Shown here: in pieces, positions 7,219 to 16,825 of the stretch
How the letters are laid out: each line of letters opens with the position of its first letter
Position numbering within the stretch: position 1 is the first letter of the stretch
Origin: Gammaproteobacteria bacterium UBA7310
GTDB lineage: Bacteria > Pseudomonadota > Gammaproteobacteria > Pseudomonadales > Ketobacteraceae
Assembly: GCA_002471665.1 (NCBI GenBank)
Contig: DKQK01000026.1
Location: 4,750-68,749, forward strand
DNA length: 64,000 nucleotides
Direction: 5' to 3'
Made by a program: the position numbers and the translations under genes
Notes under the pieces: model-generated
Database searches by the model: none
What the model was told of the DNA's origin: nothing
What the model saw: only the letters and a program-made list of their open reading frames with translations

Positions 7219-9909
7219 ATGGCAGAAGTGACCGTCGAACAGCTAGCAGATGTCGTGGGTATTCCCGTTGAGACTTTATTGCAGCAAATGAAAGACGCGG
7301 GACTGACTCACAAAGATCCAGCGCAAGCTGTATCAGATACTGAGAAAGAGCAATTGTTGGCGCACCTGAAACGATCCCACGGTGAGTCGGACTCTGGGCC
7401 CAAGAAAATCACGCTGAAGCGTAAGAGTGTGAGCACGCTGAAAGTCAGCGGCTCGCAGGGGCGCAGCAAGACTGTGAACGTTGAAGTGCGTAAGAAGCGG
7501 ACCTATGTAAAGCGTTCCACAGTAGAGGCTGAAGAAGCGGCCAAGGCGGAAGAGGCAGAACGCCTGGAAGCAGAACGCAAGGCAGCGGAAGAAGCCGCGA
7601 AGAAAGCGGAGCAGGAACGCCTGGAAGCAGAGAAAAAAGCTGCCGAAGAGGCGCGCAAAGCCGAGGAGGCCAAGCAAACTGCGGCCGCTGCGGCCAAGGA
7701 GCCTGCCAAAGCCTCCTCCGCCAAGACCAAGAAAGAGTCTGCTGCAAAGGATACCGCGCCTAAAAAGCCGGAGAAGAGTCCGGAAGAGCAGGCTGCAGAA
7801 GATGCGCGCAAGGCGGAAGAAGCCAAGCGCAAGGAAGAGGCTCGCAAGAAAGCGGAAGAAGAAGCCCGTCAGCGTACGCTGGAAGAAGCACGCCGTATTG
7901 CCCAGGAGCTGGAAGGTCGCGGTTCATCTGAGGAGGCCAGCAAGGAAGAATTGCTGGAAGAGGAAAAAGACGCCATTGTTAAGCGTGCCTTCGAAGACAG
8001 TCTGGACCGGGAAGCCCGCCAGGCCAAGCGGGCCCGTAAAGTACCCAAGAAGAAGGGTAAGGATAAACAACCGGAACGTAAGATTGTCCCCCGCGTTTCT
8101 GCTTCTCGCTTAAACCAACATGGGTTCCAGAACCCAACAGGACCTGTCGTGCGTGAAGTCGCTCTTGGTGAAACCATTCTTGTGTCAGACCTGGCACAGC
8201 AAATGTCGGTAAAGGGCGCTGCGGTTGTCAAATCCCTCTTTAATCTGGGTGTTATGGCAACGATGAATCAGGCCATTGACCGTGATACGGCACAATTGGT
8301 CGTGGAAGAGTTCGGTCACAAGGTCAAGCTGGTGAGCGAAGACGCGGTTGAGGATTCTTTGGTAGAACACCTGGAAGATACTCAATCCGACGCCGAGACT
8401 GCCAGTCGTGCTCCGGTGGTGACCATCATGGGCCATGTTGACCACGGTAAAACGTCACTGCTGGATCATATTCGGCGCACCCGGGTGGCAGCAGGCGAAG
8501 CCGGTGGCATCACCCAGCATATAGGTGCCTACCATGTGGAAACCGGCCACGGCATGATTACCTTCCTGGACACCCCCGGTCACGCAGCGTTTACCCAAAT
8601 GCGCGCCCGCGGTGCATCCTGTACCGATATCGTCGTGCTGGTTGTGGCTGCGGATGACGGCATGATGCCACAGACTGCAGAAGCCATCGATCACGCCCGG
8701 GCGGCGAACGTGCCCATTATTGTGGCAGTGAACAAGATTGATAAAGAAGACGCCGATCCGGAGCGGGTTAAGTCTGATCTTTCTCAGAAAGAAGTAATTT
8801 CGGAAGAATGGGGCGGTGATACACAGTTTGTTAATGTCTCTGCTCATACCGGTCAGGGGATTGATGAGCTGCTGGATGCCATCCTGCTGCAGGCCGAACT
8901 GCTGGAGCTGCAAGCTGTTCCAACGGGTGCCGCCCGCGGTATCGTGATCGAGTCCCGTGTGGATAAGGGGCGTGGTGTTGTCGCCAGCCTGTTGGTCCAG
9001 AATGGTATTCTGAATCAAGGGGATATGGTGTTGGCTGGCGAGCATTATGGCCGGGTGCGGGCCATGCTGGACGAAAACGGCAAACCGGTACAGTCCGCCG
9101 GGCCATCCATTCCCGTGGAAATTCTCGGCCTGGCCGGTGCACCGGATGCCGGTGAAGAGTTCCAGATCGTTCCAGATGAGCGTAAGGCGCGGGAGGTGGC
9201 TGAGTTCCGTCAGAAGAAACTGCGCCATAACCGTTTGGCCCGTCAGCAGGCGGCCAAGCTGGAAAACGTATTCGAGAACATGGGCTCTGGCGAGGCCGCG
9301 TCCGTCAATATCGTATTGAAGACCGATGTGCGTGGGTCACTGGAAGCACTGCAGTCTGCGCTGGTGGATCTCTCCACCACGGAAGTTAAGGTGAACATTG
9401 TTTCTTCCGGTGTTGGTGGTATCAACGAGTCCGATGTGAACCTGGCCCTGACCTCCAATGCGGTGGTCATTGGTTTCAACGTACGGGCAGATGGTGCAGC
9501 GCGTAAACTGTGCCAGGAAGAGAACATCGAACTGCGCTATTACAGCGTTATTTACGACATCATTGAAGACGTGAAGAACGCTATGTCCGGGTTGCTGGAG
9601 CCAGAGCTGCGCGAGGAAATCGTGGGTGTGGCCGAAGTGCGGGATGTGTTCCGCTCCTCCAAGTTTGGCGCAGTTGCCGGTTGTAAGGTAATTGAAGGCA
9701 CCCTGCATCGCAATAAGCCCATTCGGGTCCTGCGCGATGATGTGGTGATCTTCCAGGGCGAACTGGAATCCCTGCGTCGCTTTAAAGATGACGTAAACGA
9801 AGTAAACGCCGGTATCGAATGTGGTATCGCCGTGAAGAGCTACAACGACGTGAAAGAAGGCGACAAGATCGAAGTCTTTGACGTTAAGAAAGTAGCTCGC
9901 ACCATTTAA
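7219..9909 (+). CDS. infB: Translation initiation factor IF-2
   Basis: IF-2 is the GTPase that delivers fMet-tRNA to the 30S subunit and promotes subunit joining. The protein has 896 residues from the ATG at 7219. I chose this over the in-frame GTG at 7204, because the latter lies inside the Shine-Dalgarno sequence (AGGAGTGAG, 7200-7208) and homologs begin MxxVTVxxLA. Domains are an N-terminal IF2N domain, a highly charged Glu/Lys/Ala-rich linker (about 95-280), a second IF2N domain near 310-360, then the GTPase with GHVDHGKT (405-412), DTPGH (451-455) and NKID (505-508), followed by the beta-barrel and C-terminal fMet-binding domains. Confidence 0.98.
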   Translation: MAEVTVEQLADVVGIPVETLLQQMKDAGLTHKDPAQAVSDTEKEQLLAHLKRSHGESDSGPKKITLKRKSVSTLKVSGSQGRSKTVNVEVRKKRTYVKRSTVEAEEAAKAEEAERLEAERKAAEEAAKKAEQERLEAEKKAAEEARKAEEAKQTAAAAAKEPAKASSAKTKKESAAKDTAPKKPEKSPEEQAAEDARKAEEAKRKEEARKKAEEEARQRTLEEARRIAQELEGRGSSEEASKEELLEEEKDAIVKRAFEDSLDREARQAKRARKVPKKKGKDKQPERKIVPRVSASRLNQHGFQNPTGPVVREVALGETILVSDLAQQMSVKGAAVVKSLFNLGVMATMNQAIDRDTAQLVVEEFGHKVKLVSEDAVEDSLVEHLEDTQSDAETASRAPVVTIMGHVDHGKTSLLDHIRRTRVAAGEAGGITQHIGAYHVETGHGMITFLDTPGHAAFTQMRARGASCTDIVVLVVAADDGMMPQTAEAIDHARAANVPIIVAVNKIDKEDADPERVKSDLSQKEVISEEWGGDTQFVNVSAHTGQGIDELLDAILLQAELLELQAVPTGAARGIVIESRVDKGRGVVASLLVQNGILNQGDMVLAGEHYGRVRAMLDENGKPVQSAGPSIPVEILGLAGAPDAGEEFQIVPDERKAREVAEFRQKKLRHNRLARQQAAKLENVFENMGSGEAASVNIVLKTDVRGSLEALQSALVDLSTTEVKVNIVSSGVGGINESDVNLALTSNAVVIGFNVRADGAARKLCQEENIELRYYSVIYDIIEDVKNAMSGLLEPELREEIVGVAEVRDVFRSSKFGAVAGCKVIEGTLHRNKPIRVLRDDVVIFQGELESLRRFKDDVNEVNAGIECGIAVKSYNDVKEGDKIEVFDVKKVARTI

Positions 9910-9922
9910 GGGGTGATAGGCG

Positions 9923-10336
9923 TTGCGTCACGGAGCTCGAGGTTATAATCGTACTGACCGCATAGCTGACCAGATTCAGCGTGATCTGGCGGTCCTGCTG
10001 CAGCGGGAAGTAAAAGACCCAAGAGTGGGTATGGTTACTATTAATAGCGTCAACGTGAGTAAAGATCTGGCGTTTGCCGATGTTTATGTCACGTTCATGG
10101 GTATTAATGAAGATCAGAACGTGGACGAGTCCATCGGTGTGCTGGAGCATGCCGGTGGCTTCCTGCGCAGCTTGCTGGCAAAGAGTATTCAGTTGCGTAC
10201 CATGCCCCGTCTACGCTTTCATTATGATCGCACCATTGTTGATGGGCCGCGGATGTCGCGCCTCATTGACAAGGCCGTGGCTGAGGATCAGGCCCGTCAT
10301 CGCGACGATGAACACAGCGAATCCGACGGAGAGTAA
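9923..10336 (+). CDS. rbfA: 30S ribosome-binding factor RbfA
   Basis: RbfA is a KH-fold protein that binds the 30S subunit and aids 16S rRNA 5' end maturation, also in cold adaptation. The 137-residue protein carries the family core RTDRIADQIQRDLAVLLQRE then KDPRVGMVTI, and a later AxAGGFLRSLLAK-like helix. The start is an unusual TTG at 9923, supported by AGGGG at 9909-9913 and by the N-terminus lining up with the family. It follows infB by 13 bases; truB begins 2 bases after its stop. Confidence 0.95.
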   Translation: MRHGARGYNRTDRIADQIQRDLAVLLQREVKDPRVGMVTINSVNVSKDLAFADVYVTFMGINEDQNVDESIGVLEHAGGFLRSLLAKSIQLRTMPRLRFHYDRTIVDGPRMSRLIDKAVAEDQARHRDDEHSESDGE

Positions 10337-10338
10337 GC

Positions 10339-11262
10339 GTGGGAAAACGACGCAATAAAGGGCGTGCCGTCGACGGTGTGCTGGTGCTTGATAAGCCCGC
10401 CGGCTGTACTTCCAACGAGATTTTACAGCGCGTGAAACGAATGTTTGGTGCCGCCAAGGCCGGACACACAGGCAGTCTGGACCCGCTGGCGACCGGTGTA
10501 TTGCCCCTCTGCTTTGGTGAGGCCACCAAATTTTCGCAATTTCTGCTGGATGCCGACAAGGCCTATGTGGTGAAAGCCAAGTGGGGCGCACGCACGGATA
10601 CTTCAGACGCAGATGGTGAGGTGGTGGAAACCTGTGCCACCGACGGCTTGACGGAAGCAGCCTTGTTGCCGGTGCTGGAGCAGTTCAGGGGGGATATCGA
10701 GCAGATTCCCTCCATGTATTCCGCCCTCAAACATAATGGACAACCTTTGTACAAGCTGGCACGGCAAGGGGTGGAAGTGGAGCGCAAGGCCCGCAAGGTG
10801 CGCATTCACAGCCTGGAGCTGCTAGACTTCGACACCAGCCATTTCCGGTTGGCGGTATCCTGCAGTAAGGGCACCTACGTGCGTAATCTGGTGGAAGATA
10901 TCGCCACCGCTATGGGGAATCTGGCGCATGTGGTAGAATTGCGCCGCATCCAGGCAGGCCCCTACACCCTGGAACAAGCGGTCACCGTGGATGCGCTTTC
11001 GCAAGCCATTGATTCTGGAGGCCATAAAGCCCTGGATGAGTTGCTTTTGCCGCTGGGTAGCAGTGCCGATCACTGGCCTGAGCTGGTCCTGACGGAAGCC
11101 ACCGCATTTTACATGCGCAATGGCAACCCGGTACAGGTAGCGGGGGCACCGGTCACTGGGTGGGTGAAGCTCACCGGGCCGGATCATGAATTTATTGGCG
11201 TTGGAGAGGTGCTGGACGATGGAAAGGTGGCTCCCCGACGCTTAATAAGTAACAGCATCTAG
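10339..11262 (+). CDS. truB: tRNA pseudouridine(55) synthase TruB
   Basis: TruB makes pseudouridine 55 in the T-loop of tRNAs. The 307-residue protein has the catalytic aspartate D48 in GHTGSLDPLATG, the same position as in E. coli, plus the CSKGTYVRNLVEDIA motif (about residues 174-188) and a C-terminal PUA-like domain with QAGPYTLEQAV before it. The start is GTG at 10339, two bases after the rbfA stop, consistent with translational coupling. Confidence 0.97.
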   Translation: MGKRRNKGRAVDGVLVLDKPAGCTSNEILQRVKRMFGAAKAGHTGSLDPLATGVLPLCFGEATKFSQFLLDADKAYVVKAKWGARTDTSDADGEVVETCATDGLTEAALLPVLEQFRGDIEQIPSMYSALKHNGQPLYKLARQGVEVERKARKVRIHSLELLDFDTSHFRLAVSCSKGTYVRNLVEDIATAMGNLAHVVELRRIQAGPYTLEQAVTVDALSQAIDSGGHKALDELLLPLGSSADHWPELVLTEATAFYMRNGNPVQVAGAPVTGWVKLTGPDHEFIGVGEVLDDGKVAPRRLISNSI

Positions 11263-11277
11263 CTGTTGATGAAGTAG

Positions 11278-11314
11278 CCGACGAACTGTAAATATGCGTG
11301 GTTCGGTCGGTTTT
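11278..11314 (+). terminator. Hairpin with short T tract between truB and rpsO
   Basis: CCGACGAAC (11278-11286) pairs with GTTCGGTCGG (11301-11310) with one bulged G, followed by TTTT. It could partly terminate the upstream operon and separate rpsO-pnp expression. The stem is imperfect and the T tract short, so it is a moderate candidate. Confidence 0.5.
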
Positions 11315-11340
11315 GATGCAAGCATATTTGGAGAAATACA

Positions 11341-11610
11341 ATGTCATTAAGTGCTGAACAAAAAGCAAAAGTTGTTGCCGAACACGCCCGTGGACAAGGC
11401 GATACCGGTTCCCCGGAAGTACAGGTTGCTCTGCTGACTGCGCAAATCAATCAGCTGCAAGGTCACTTCAAAGCTCACAACAAGGATCACCACTCTCGTC
11501 GTGGTTTGATCCGTATGGTAAACCAGCGTCGTAAGCTGCTGGACTACCTGAAGCGCAAGGATCTGGATCGCTACACTGCACTGATCGGCAAGCTTGGTCT
11601 GCGTCGTTAA
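11341..11610 (+). CDS. rpsO: 30S ribosomal protein S15
   Basis: S15 is a primary 16S rRNA-binding protein of the small-subunit platform. The length of 89 residues is standard and the sequence holds the conserved GDTGSPEVQVALLTAQI (residues 21-37) and HHSRRGL (about 50-56). GGAG at 11330-11333 precedes the ATG. It lies between truB and pnp as in most gammaproteobacteria and is followed by a strong terminator. Confidence 0.98.
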   Translation: MSLSAEQKAKVVAEHARGQGDTGSPEVQVALLTAQINQLQGHFKAHNKDHHSRRGLIRMVNQRRKLLDYLKRKDLDRYTALIGKLGLRR

Positions 11611-11696
11611 TGAAGCATTGGCAAGGCAGATATTCAGAACGCACCCGTCCGCTAAGGGGTTTACCCGTGTGGACACTGTGCTTCTGATACGCTGAG

Positions 11697-11736
11697 AAAC
11701 ACGGCACTCATCTTCGGATCAGTGCCGTGTTTTTTT
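11697..11736 (+). terminator. Strong terminator after rpsO
   Basis: AAACACGGCACT (11697-11708) pairs perfectly with AGTGCCGTGTTT (11721-11732). The loop folds further as ATC-TTCG-GAT, a UUCG tetraloop. A run of T follows to 11736. The structure also offers a double-stranded segment of the kind cut by RNase III in rpsO-pnp transcripts. Confidence 0.92.
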
Positions 11737-11840
11737 AAGTGCATTAATGAAATTGAAACTATTGGTAAAACTTCGGCTTCAGAATGTAAGCAATCATAGG
11801 AAAACGAGTTGTGCCGGAGTCTCGAAACGGAAGGTAAATT

Positions 11841-13958
11841 ATGTTTAAAGTGGTAAAAAAAGAATTTCAGTTTGGTGACCAGACATTTACGTTGGAAACC
11901 GGAAAGGTAGCCCGTCAGGCGACGGGTGCAGTCGTTGTGAAAACAGAGTCCTGTTCTGTGTTGGTTACGGCTGTTGCCAAGAAAGAAGCCAGCCCGGGAA
12001 TCGATTTTTTCCCATTGACCATTAACTATCAGGAAAAATTCTATGCCGCCGGCCGTATCCCCGGTGGATTTATGAAACGCGAAGGCCGTCCTACCGAAAA
12101 AGAGACGCTGACCTCCCGTTTGATCGATCGTCCTATTCGTCCATTGTTCCCCGATGGCTTCACCAATGAAGTGCAGGTGATTGCCACGGTAATGTCGACC
12201 GATAAAACAACCGATCCGGATATTGCTGCATTGATCGGTGCTTCTGCTGCACTGTCCATCGCCGGTATTCCCTTCATGGGCCCGATTGGTGCCGCCCGTG
12301 TTGGGTATTGCGATGGTATGTACGTTCTCAACCCCACCTACAAGCAGCTGGAAACCTCTGTGCTGGATCTGGTGGTGGCCGGTACCGAAGAAGCGGTACT
12401 GATGGTTGAATCCGAAGCCCAGGAATTAACCGAAGACCAGATGCTGGGCGCGGTTCTGTTTGGCCATATGGAAATGCAGAAAGCCGTTACCGCCATCAAC
12501 GAGTTTGCTGCAGAAGTGGCAACACCAAAGTGGGACTGGAAAGCGCCGGAAGAAGATACTGCATTGACTGCGGCAGTGAAGGACGTGATTGGCAACCGTC
12601 TGGTGGAAGCGTATCAGATCCATGACAAGCAGGCGCGTTATGCTCAGGTTGACGTGCTGCGTAGCGAAGCCATTGCTGCTCTGTGCAAGGAAGATGACGA
12701 GAACGCCCCTTCCGAGCGTGAAGTGAAGGACACGTTCCACGATCTGGAATACGTGACGGTGCGGGAAAACATTCTGTCCGGCAAACCCCGTATTGATGGC
12801 CGCGCCCAGAATACGGTACGTCCGATCAGTGTGGAAACCGGTGTTCTGCCCCGTACTCACGGTTCAGCCTTGTTTACCCGAGGTGAAACCCAAGCCATTG
12901 TAACGGCTACCCTGGGCAGCCTGCGCGATTCCCAAAGCATCGATTCCATTGAAGGCATGAAGCAGGATCCGTTCATGCTTCATTATAATTTCCCGCCATT
13001 CTGTGTGGGTGAGATCAGCTTCCAGCTGGCGCCCAAGCGTCGTGAGATTGGACATGGTCGCCTGGCCCGTCGTGGCGTACAGGCCATGTTGCCGGACAGC
13101 GCCGATTTCCCTTATGCCATTCGCGTGGTCTCTGAAATCACCGAATCCAATGGTTCTTCTTCCATGGCTTCTGTGTGCGGTTCCAGTCTGGCGTTGATGG
13201 ACGCCGGTGTGCCCATGAAGGCGCCGGTGGCGGGTATTGCCATGGGCCTGGTAAAGGAAGGCGAACGTTTTGCCATCCTGTCCGACATTCTGGGTGATGA
13301 GGATCACTTGGGGGATATGGACTTTAAAGTAGCCGGCACGGAAAACGGCATTACCGCCTTGCAGATGGACATCAAGATTACCGGTATCACCGAAGAAATC
13401 ATGGAAAAGGCTCTGAATCAGGCGCGGGAAGGCCGCTTGCATATTCTGGGCGAGATGAACAAGGTACTGGGTGCGGCCCGTGGCACATTGTCTTCCGATG
13501 CGCCGGTCTATCTGACCATCAAGATCCACCCGGATAAGATTCGTGATGTGATCGGCAAAGGCGGAGCGATGATTCGCAGTATCTGCGAAGAGTCCGGTGC
13601 CGAGATCGATATTCAGGATGACGGTCAGGTACGAATCTACGGTGAGAACCAGGTTGCAGCCGAGAAAGCACTGTCCATGGTGGAAGGCATTACTGCCGAA
13701 GCGGAAATCGGCAAGCTGTACACCGGTAAGGTGAACAAGATCGTTGATTTCGGTGCTTTTGTTAACATTCTGCCGGGTACCGATGGCCTGGTTCATATCT
13801 CTCAGATTGCTGAAGAGCGTGTGAACAGTGTGGGTGATTACCTACAGGAAGGTCAGGAAGTAACCGTTAAAGTGTTGGATGTGGACAACCGTGGCCGCAT
13901 TAAACTGAGTATCAAGGAAGCACTGGCAGAGCAAGGTGAAAATACCTCTGCGGAATAA
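11841..13958 (+). CDS. pnp: Polyribonucleotide nucleotidyltransferase (PNPase)
   Basis: PNPase is a trimeric 3'-5' phosphorolytic exoribonuclease and degradosome component. The 705-residue protein has two RNase PH domains (about 10-140 and 325-535) joined by a helical domain, a KH domain with IRDVIGKGGAMIRSI (about 565-579), and a C-terminal S1 domain with YTGKVNKIVDFGAFVNI (about 627-643). The ATG has GGAAGG just upstream. The 104-base gap after the rpsO terminator probably holds its own weak promoter and the 5' untranslated region used for PNPase autoregulation in other bacteria. Confidence 0.98.
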   Translation: MFKVVKKEFQFGDQTFTLETGKVARQATGAVVVKTESCSVLVTAVAKKEASPGIDFFPLTINYQEKFYAAGRIPGGFMKREGRPTEKETLTSRLIDRPIRPLFPDGFTNEVQVIATVMSTDKTTDPDIAALIGASAALSIAGIPFMGPIGAARVGYCDGMYVLNPTYKQLETSVLDLVVAGTEEAVLMVESEAQELTEDQMLGAVLFGHMEMQKAVTAINEFAAEVATPKWDWKAPEEDTALTAAVKDVIGNRLVEAYQIHDKQARYAQVDVLRSEAIAALCKEDDENAPSEREVKDTFHDLEYVTVRENILSGKPRIDGRAQNTVRPISVETGVLPRTHGSALFTRGETQAIVTATLGSLRDSQSIDSIEGMKQDPFMLHYNFPPFCVGEISFQLAPKRREIGHGRLARRGVQAMLPDSADFPYAIRVVSEITESNGSSSMASVCGSSLALMDAGVPMKAPVAGIAMGLVKEGERFAILSDILGDEDHLGDMDFKVAGTENGITALQMDIKITGITEEIMEKALNQAREGRLHILGEMNKVLGAARGTLSSDAPVYLTIKIHPDKIRDVIGKGGAMIRSICEESGAEIDIQDDGQVRIYGENQVAAEKALSMVEGITAEAEIGKLYTGKVNKIVDFGAFVNILPGTDGLVHISQIAEERVNSVGDYLQEGQEVTVKVLDVDNRGRIKLSIKEALAEQGENTSAE

Positions 13959-13993
13959 CAAACATCAGCTAACTTGCTAAGGTTTGTATATAG

Positions 13994-14018
13994 AAAGGGA
14001 GCTAACGGCTCCCTTTTT
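13994..14018 (+). terminator. Terminator after pnp
   Basis: AAAGGGAGC (13994-14002) pairs perfectly with GCTCCCTTT (14008-14016) around the loop TAACG, with T continuing to 14018. Confidence 0.9.
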
Positions 14019-14204
14019 ATTTACACTTGGTTATATAAAATACAGTTGTGTTTGTGAAGGGCATTGCGTACCCTAATGACATTCGAGACAAAATCAGCGT
14101 CCTGCTTTATTTTTGATCTGTTGCGCTGTGTAGATCACGACAGACTGCAGACCCGTACATTTTCTACAGAATATACAAGAACAAAAAACCGGAGGAATAG
14201 GGAA

Positions 14205-14891
14205 ATGCCATTGCACAAAATCAACCGTTTTAAAGCATTGGTTGCATCATCCGCTCTGCTGCTTTCAAGTGTGGCCCTGGCCAGTGACTGGCAGTTGGAT
14301 ATGGATGAAAACGGAGTACAACTTTATACCAAAGCATCGCAATCAAGCCCGTTGAAACAAGTCAAAGTCGTCACTTCTGTGAAGGGCAGCCTTTCCAGTC
14401 TGGTGTCTTTTTTGTCGGATCACAGCGCTTTTCCCGAGTGGATGGATAAGGTGGCCAAAGCGGAGCAATTGAAAGAGATCAGTGATAAGGAATCCATAAC
14501 CTATACCGTTGTTGATGCTCCCTGGCCTGAGCGTGATCGGGACGCCATTTTGTATTCCCGCTGGGAACAGAATCCGGAAACGTTGGTGGTGACCAAAAAA
14601 GTATTCGCTGAACCGCAGTACCTGAATAAAGATGACAGCATGATTCGCAGCCCACATATGGAAGCTGAGTGGGTGCTGACACCGAAAGGCAATGGTGTTG
14701 TCGAGGTGGCCTACGTATCAGATTACAATCCCGGTGGTGATATTCAGGGTTGGTTGCTGGATATGTTTACCTATGAAATGCCGTTTAATACCATGAAAAA
14801 CCTGCGAGCTTCAGCACTGGGTAAATATGAGGGTGCAAAATTCGCTTTCATTAAAGAGCCGGTTTCCAGCGGCGTTGCCATGACGCAATAA
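14205..14891 (+). CDS. Secreted START-domain lipid-binding protein
   Basis: The protein has 228 residues: a signal peptide (positive start, hydrophobic core, predicted cleavage after SVALA near residue 26) and then a single START-like domain covering nearly all the rest. START domains form a deep hydrophobic pocket for lipids or sterols. Landmarks are FLSDHSAFPEWMDKVAKAEQL, the TYTVVDAPWPERDRDAIL segment and the C-terminal helix. The ATG at 14205 is chosen over earlier in-frame starts because GGAGG (14191-14195) is ideally spaced and only this start gives a signal peptide. It is a single-gene unit flanked by terminators. The ligand is unknown; export suggests handling of lipids in the periplasm. 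Confidence 0.85.
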   Translation: MPLHKINRFKALVASSALLLSSVALASDWQLDMDENGVQLYTKASQSSPLKQVKVVTSVKGSLSSLVSFLSDHSAFPEWMDKVAKAEQLKEISDKESITYTVVDAPWPERDRDAILYSRWEQNPETLVVTKKVFAEPQYLNKDDSMIRSPHMEAEWVLTPKGNGVVEVAYVSDYNPGGDIQGWLLDMFTYEMPFNTMKNLRASALGKYEGAKFAFIKEPVSSGVAMTQ

Positions 14892-14910
14892 GCGGTTTTT
14901 TTAACAAGTA

Positions 14911-14943
14911 AAAAGAAAGGGGCCTGCTGGCCCCTTTCTTTTT
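14911..14943. terminator. Bidirectional terminator between convergent genes
   Basis: A 13-bp perfect stem, AAAGAAAGGGGCC (14912-14924) with GGCCCCTTTCTTT (14929-14941), has a TGCT loop. It is preceded by A and followed by T runs, so it can terminate both the START gene on + and the response-regulator operon on -. Confidence 0.95.
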
Positions 14944-14971
14944 GTGCACGTTATACCATGTTGCATACGGT

Positions 14972-15601
14972 TTAGATCAGATGAAAGTGCGCCGCTTTGG
15001 TGACCGCCTGGGTGCGGGTTTTGCACTGCAGTTTTTTCAGTATACGGGCAATATGGGTTTTTACCGTCTCGGTGCTTTTATCCGTACTGATGGCAATTTG
15101 CTTGTTACTCATACCGGTGGCAAGCCATTTCAGTATTTCCGTTTCGGTGGCTGTCAGCTGCAGATCCGGTTGTTGTAATTCTCCGCAATCGTTCAGTGCC
15201 TGGATGGTTGGCTCCGGGGTTGAAAAATACACGCCGCCGTTGGCTACCGTATTCAGTGCCTGTATAAATTCCTCGATACCGGATTCCTTAAACAGAAAGC
15301 CTTTCGCCCCCAGTGACAGACAGTGTTGCAGTGCCAATGCGTTAAAGTGAGAGGTTAGCAGGACAACCGGAATACCGCCCAAAAGGTTCTGATTGCGCAG
15401 CAGGGTTTCCGCAGTATCCTGTTTCAGGTGGTAGTCACAGAGGATCAGGTCGAAGGTCTGATTCTTTTTAAGAAGTGCCAGTGCCAGTTGGGCTGATTCC
15501 AGGCTGTGAGTAACCTGAAATTGTTGGGTGCTGTTTAATAGCGAAGCCAGGCTCTCTCGCACCAACGCTTGATCTTCCACCAGGAGTACGTGATATTTCA
15601 T
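14972..15601 (-). CDS. LuxR/NarL-family response regulator
   Basis: The 209-residue protein has an N-terminal receiver domain (1-120) with the acidic pair E9/D10, phosphoacceptor Asp56 (LILCDYHL), Thr in LLTSHF near 83 and Lys in FLFKES near 104. A LuxR-type helix-turn-helix follows (about 145-205, LTATETEILKWLATGMSNKQIA and STETVKTHIARIL). It overlaps the stop of the sensor kinase gene by four bases (ATGA), so the pair is translationally coupled and should form a two-component system. The target genes are unknown; the upstream secreted hydrolase in the same operon is a candidate for coregulation. Confidence 0.93.
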   Translation of the reverse strand: MKYHVLLVEDQALVRESLASLLNSTQQFQVTHSLESAQLALALLKKNQTFDLILCDYHLKQDTAETLLRNQNLLGGIPVVLLTSHFNALALQHCLSLGAKGFLFKESGIEEFIQALNTVANGGVYFSTPEPTIQALNDCGELQQPDLQLTATETEILKWLATGMSNKQIAISTDKSTETVKTHIARILKKLQCKTRTQAVTKAAHFHLI

Positions 15602-16797
15602 AGCGCGGGAATCACCAAGGTGGCACTGAACCCGTCGGTGTTCAGTGCCAGATCGATCTTGCCACCCAACTGTTTCACTCGGGAATAAATACCGTTCAGG
15701 CCTTTGCCGGGTTTGAACTGAGTCTTGCCGGAACCATTGTCTTCAATGCTGATGCTGTACTGCGTTGGGCTTTTCATTATGAGTATGTAAAGGGTGCTGG
15801 CGTTGGAATGTCGAATGCTATTGGTAATGATCTCCTGGCAACAGCGAAACAGAATGGCGCCACTGGAGGCTGAACAGCGGCCGTCAAAGCCTTCTGTATC
15901 GACCACGATTTGCGGGCGAGGAATACTGTGCGCCAAAGTTTCAAGAGCACTTTTGATGTCAAAAACCGGCTCCTGCCAGGTATGCGACAGTGTGCGAATC
16001 TGTTCGGACATCTTGCGGGTCAGTTCCATGGCATTGATCAGTAACGGGTCTTTGTTTTGGTGTGTGTAACAATACTGATTCAGGTTGTGGCTGATGACAG
16101 TGCTCAGGTGCCCCAATTCATCATGCAGATCACGGGCGATTGCCTCCCGGGTCTCTTGAGCGACCCGGGATTCCAGTAAGTTTTGGGTGGCGGTCAGCTG
16201 AGCCAAATTGATGCTGGCGATGGTTTTCTGTTTGAATTCGCTGATCATGGTATTGAACAGCAGATAGACCAGTACCTGGCTGCTGGCGATTTGCAGAAAA
16301 TAGGATGTATCCAGTTGTGCAAGCAGAACCTGGCCGGCAGTGAGATTGGCAATGCTGATTATCAACACGGCTTGCCAACCGCGTAATCCAGCGGTGGAAG
16401 CGGCCGGCAGCGCCAGCAGAAAGGTCAGCACATGCAGATTATCAACAGCATTTTTACTGGCTTCAATGAGCGCGATGGCGCATCCGTAGTTGAGTATGCT
16501 TAACAATAATAGAATAGGATGCTGTGCTGAATTGGGATAATGGTTGGATTCCCGCAGCGGGTAAAAGATGGTGAGATACAAGTAGGACGAAATAAAGAGC
16601 ACTGGATACAGCAAGGCCAGTGACAATATGAAACTGCTCGTATCAATGGCTTTCACCAGTTCAGCGTAGACACAGGCCATGACGATGATCCCTGTACTGG
16701 TGAGGATCAGGGAGCGAACCAGAAAATAAGGTGGCACCAATTCTTGATAACGTTTTAGCATGGCGAATATCATGATGTTTTCACTTTTGTATAACAT
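15598..16797 (-). CDS. NarX/DesK-type membrane histidine kinase
   Basis: The 399-residue protein has about six predicted membrane helices (between residues 25 and 185) and no large periplasmic sensor domain, so it probably senses a membrane signal. The dimerization domain is HisKA_3, with phosphoacceptor His225 in REAIARDLHDELGHL. The HATPase domain shows EIITNSIRHSNAS (N box) and DNGSGKTQFKPGKGLNGI (G boxes). This domain set pairs with LuxR-type regulators such as the one it overlaps. The start is uncertain: three closely spaced ATG codons (16797, 16773, 16761) have no clear ribosome binding site. It lies 28 bases downstream of the hydrolase gene. Confidence 0.9.
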   Translation of the reverse strand: MLYKSENIMIFAMLKRYQELVPPYFLVRSLILTSTGIIVMACVYAELVKAIDTSSFILSLALLYPVLFISSYLYLTIFYPLRESNHYPNSAQHPILLLLSILNYGCAIALIEASKNAVDNLHVLTFLLALPAASTAGLRGWQAVLIISIANLTAGQVLLAQLDTSYFLQIASSQVLVYLLFNTMISEFKQKTIASINLAQLTATQNLLESRVAQETREAIARDLHDELGHLSTVISHNLNQYCYTHQNKDPLLINAMELTRKMSEQIRTLSHTWQEPVFDIKSALETLAHSIPRPQIVVDTEGFDGRCSASSGAILFRCCQEIITNSIRHSNASTLYILIMKSPTQYSISIEDNGSGKTQFKPGKGLNGIYSRVKQLGGKIDLALNTDGFSATLVIPAL

Positions 16798-16825
16798 GGC
16801 GTTCGAGTTGGCGTCTATGCAGGAT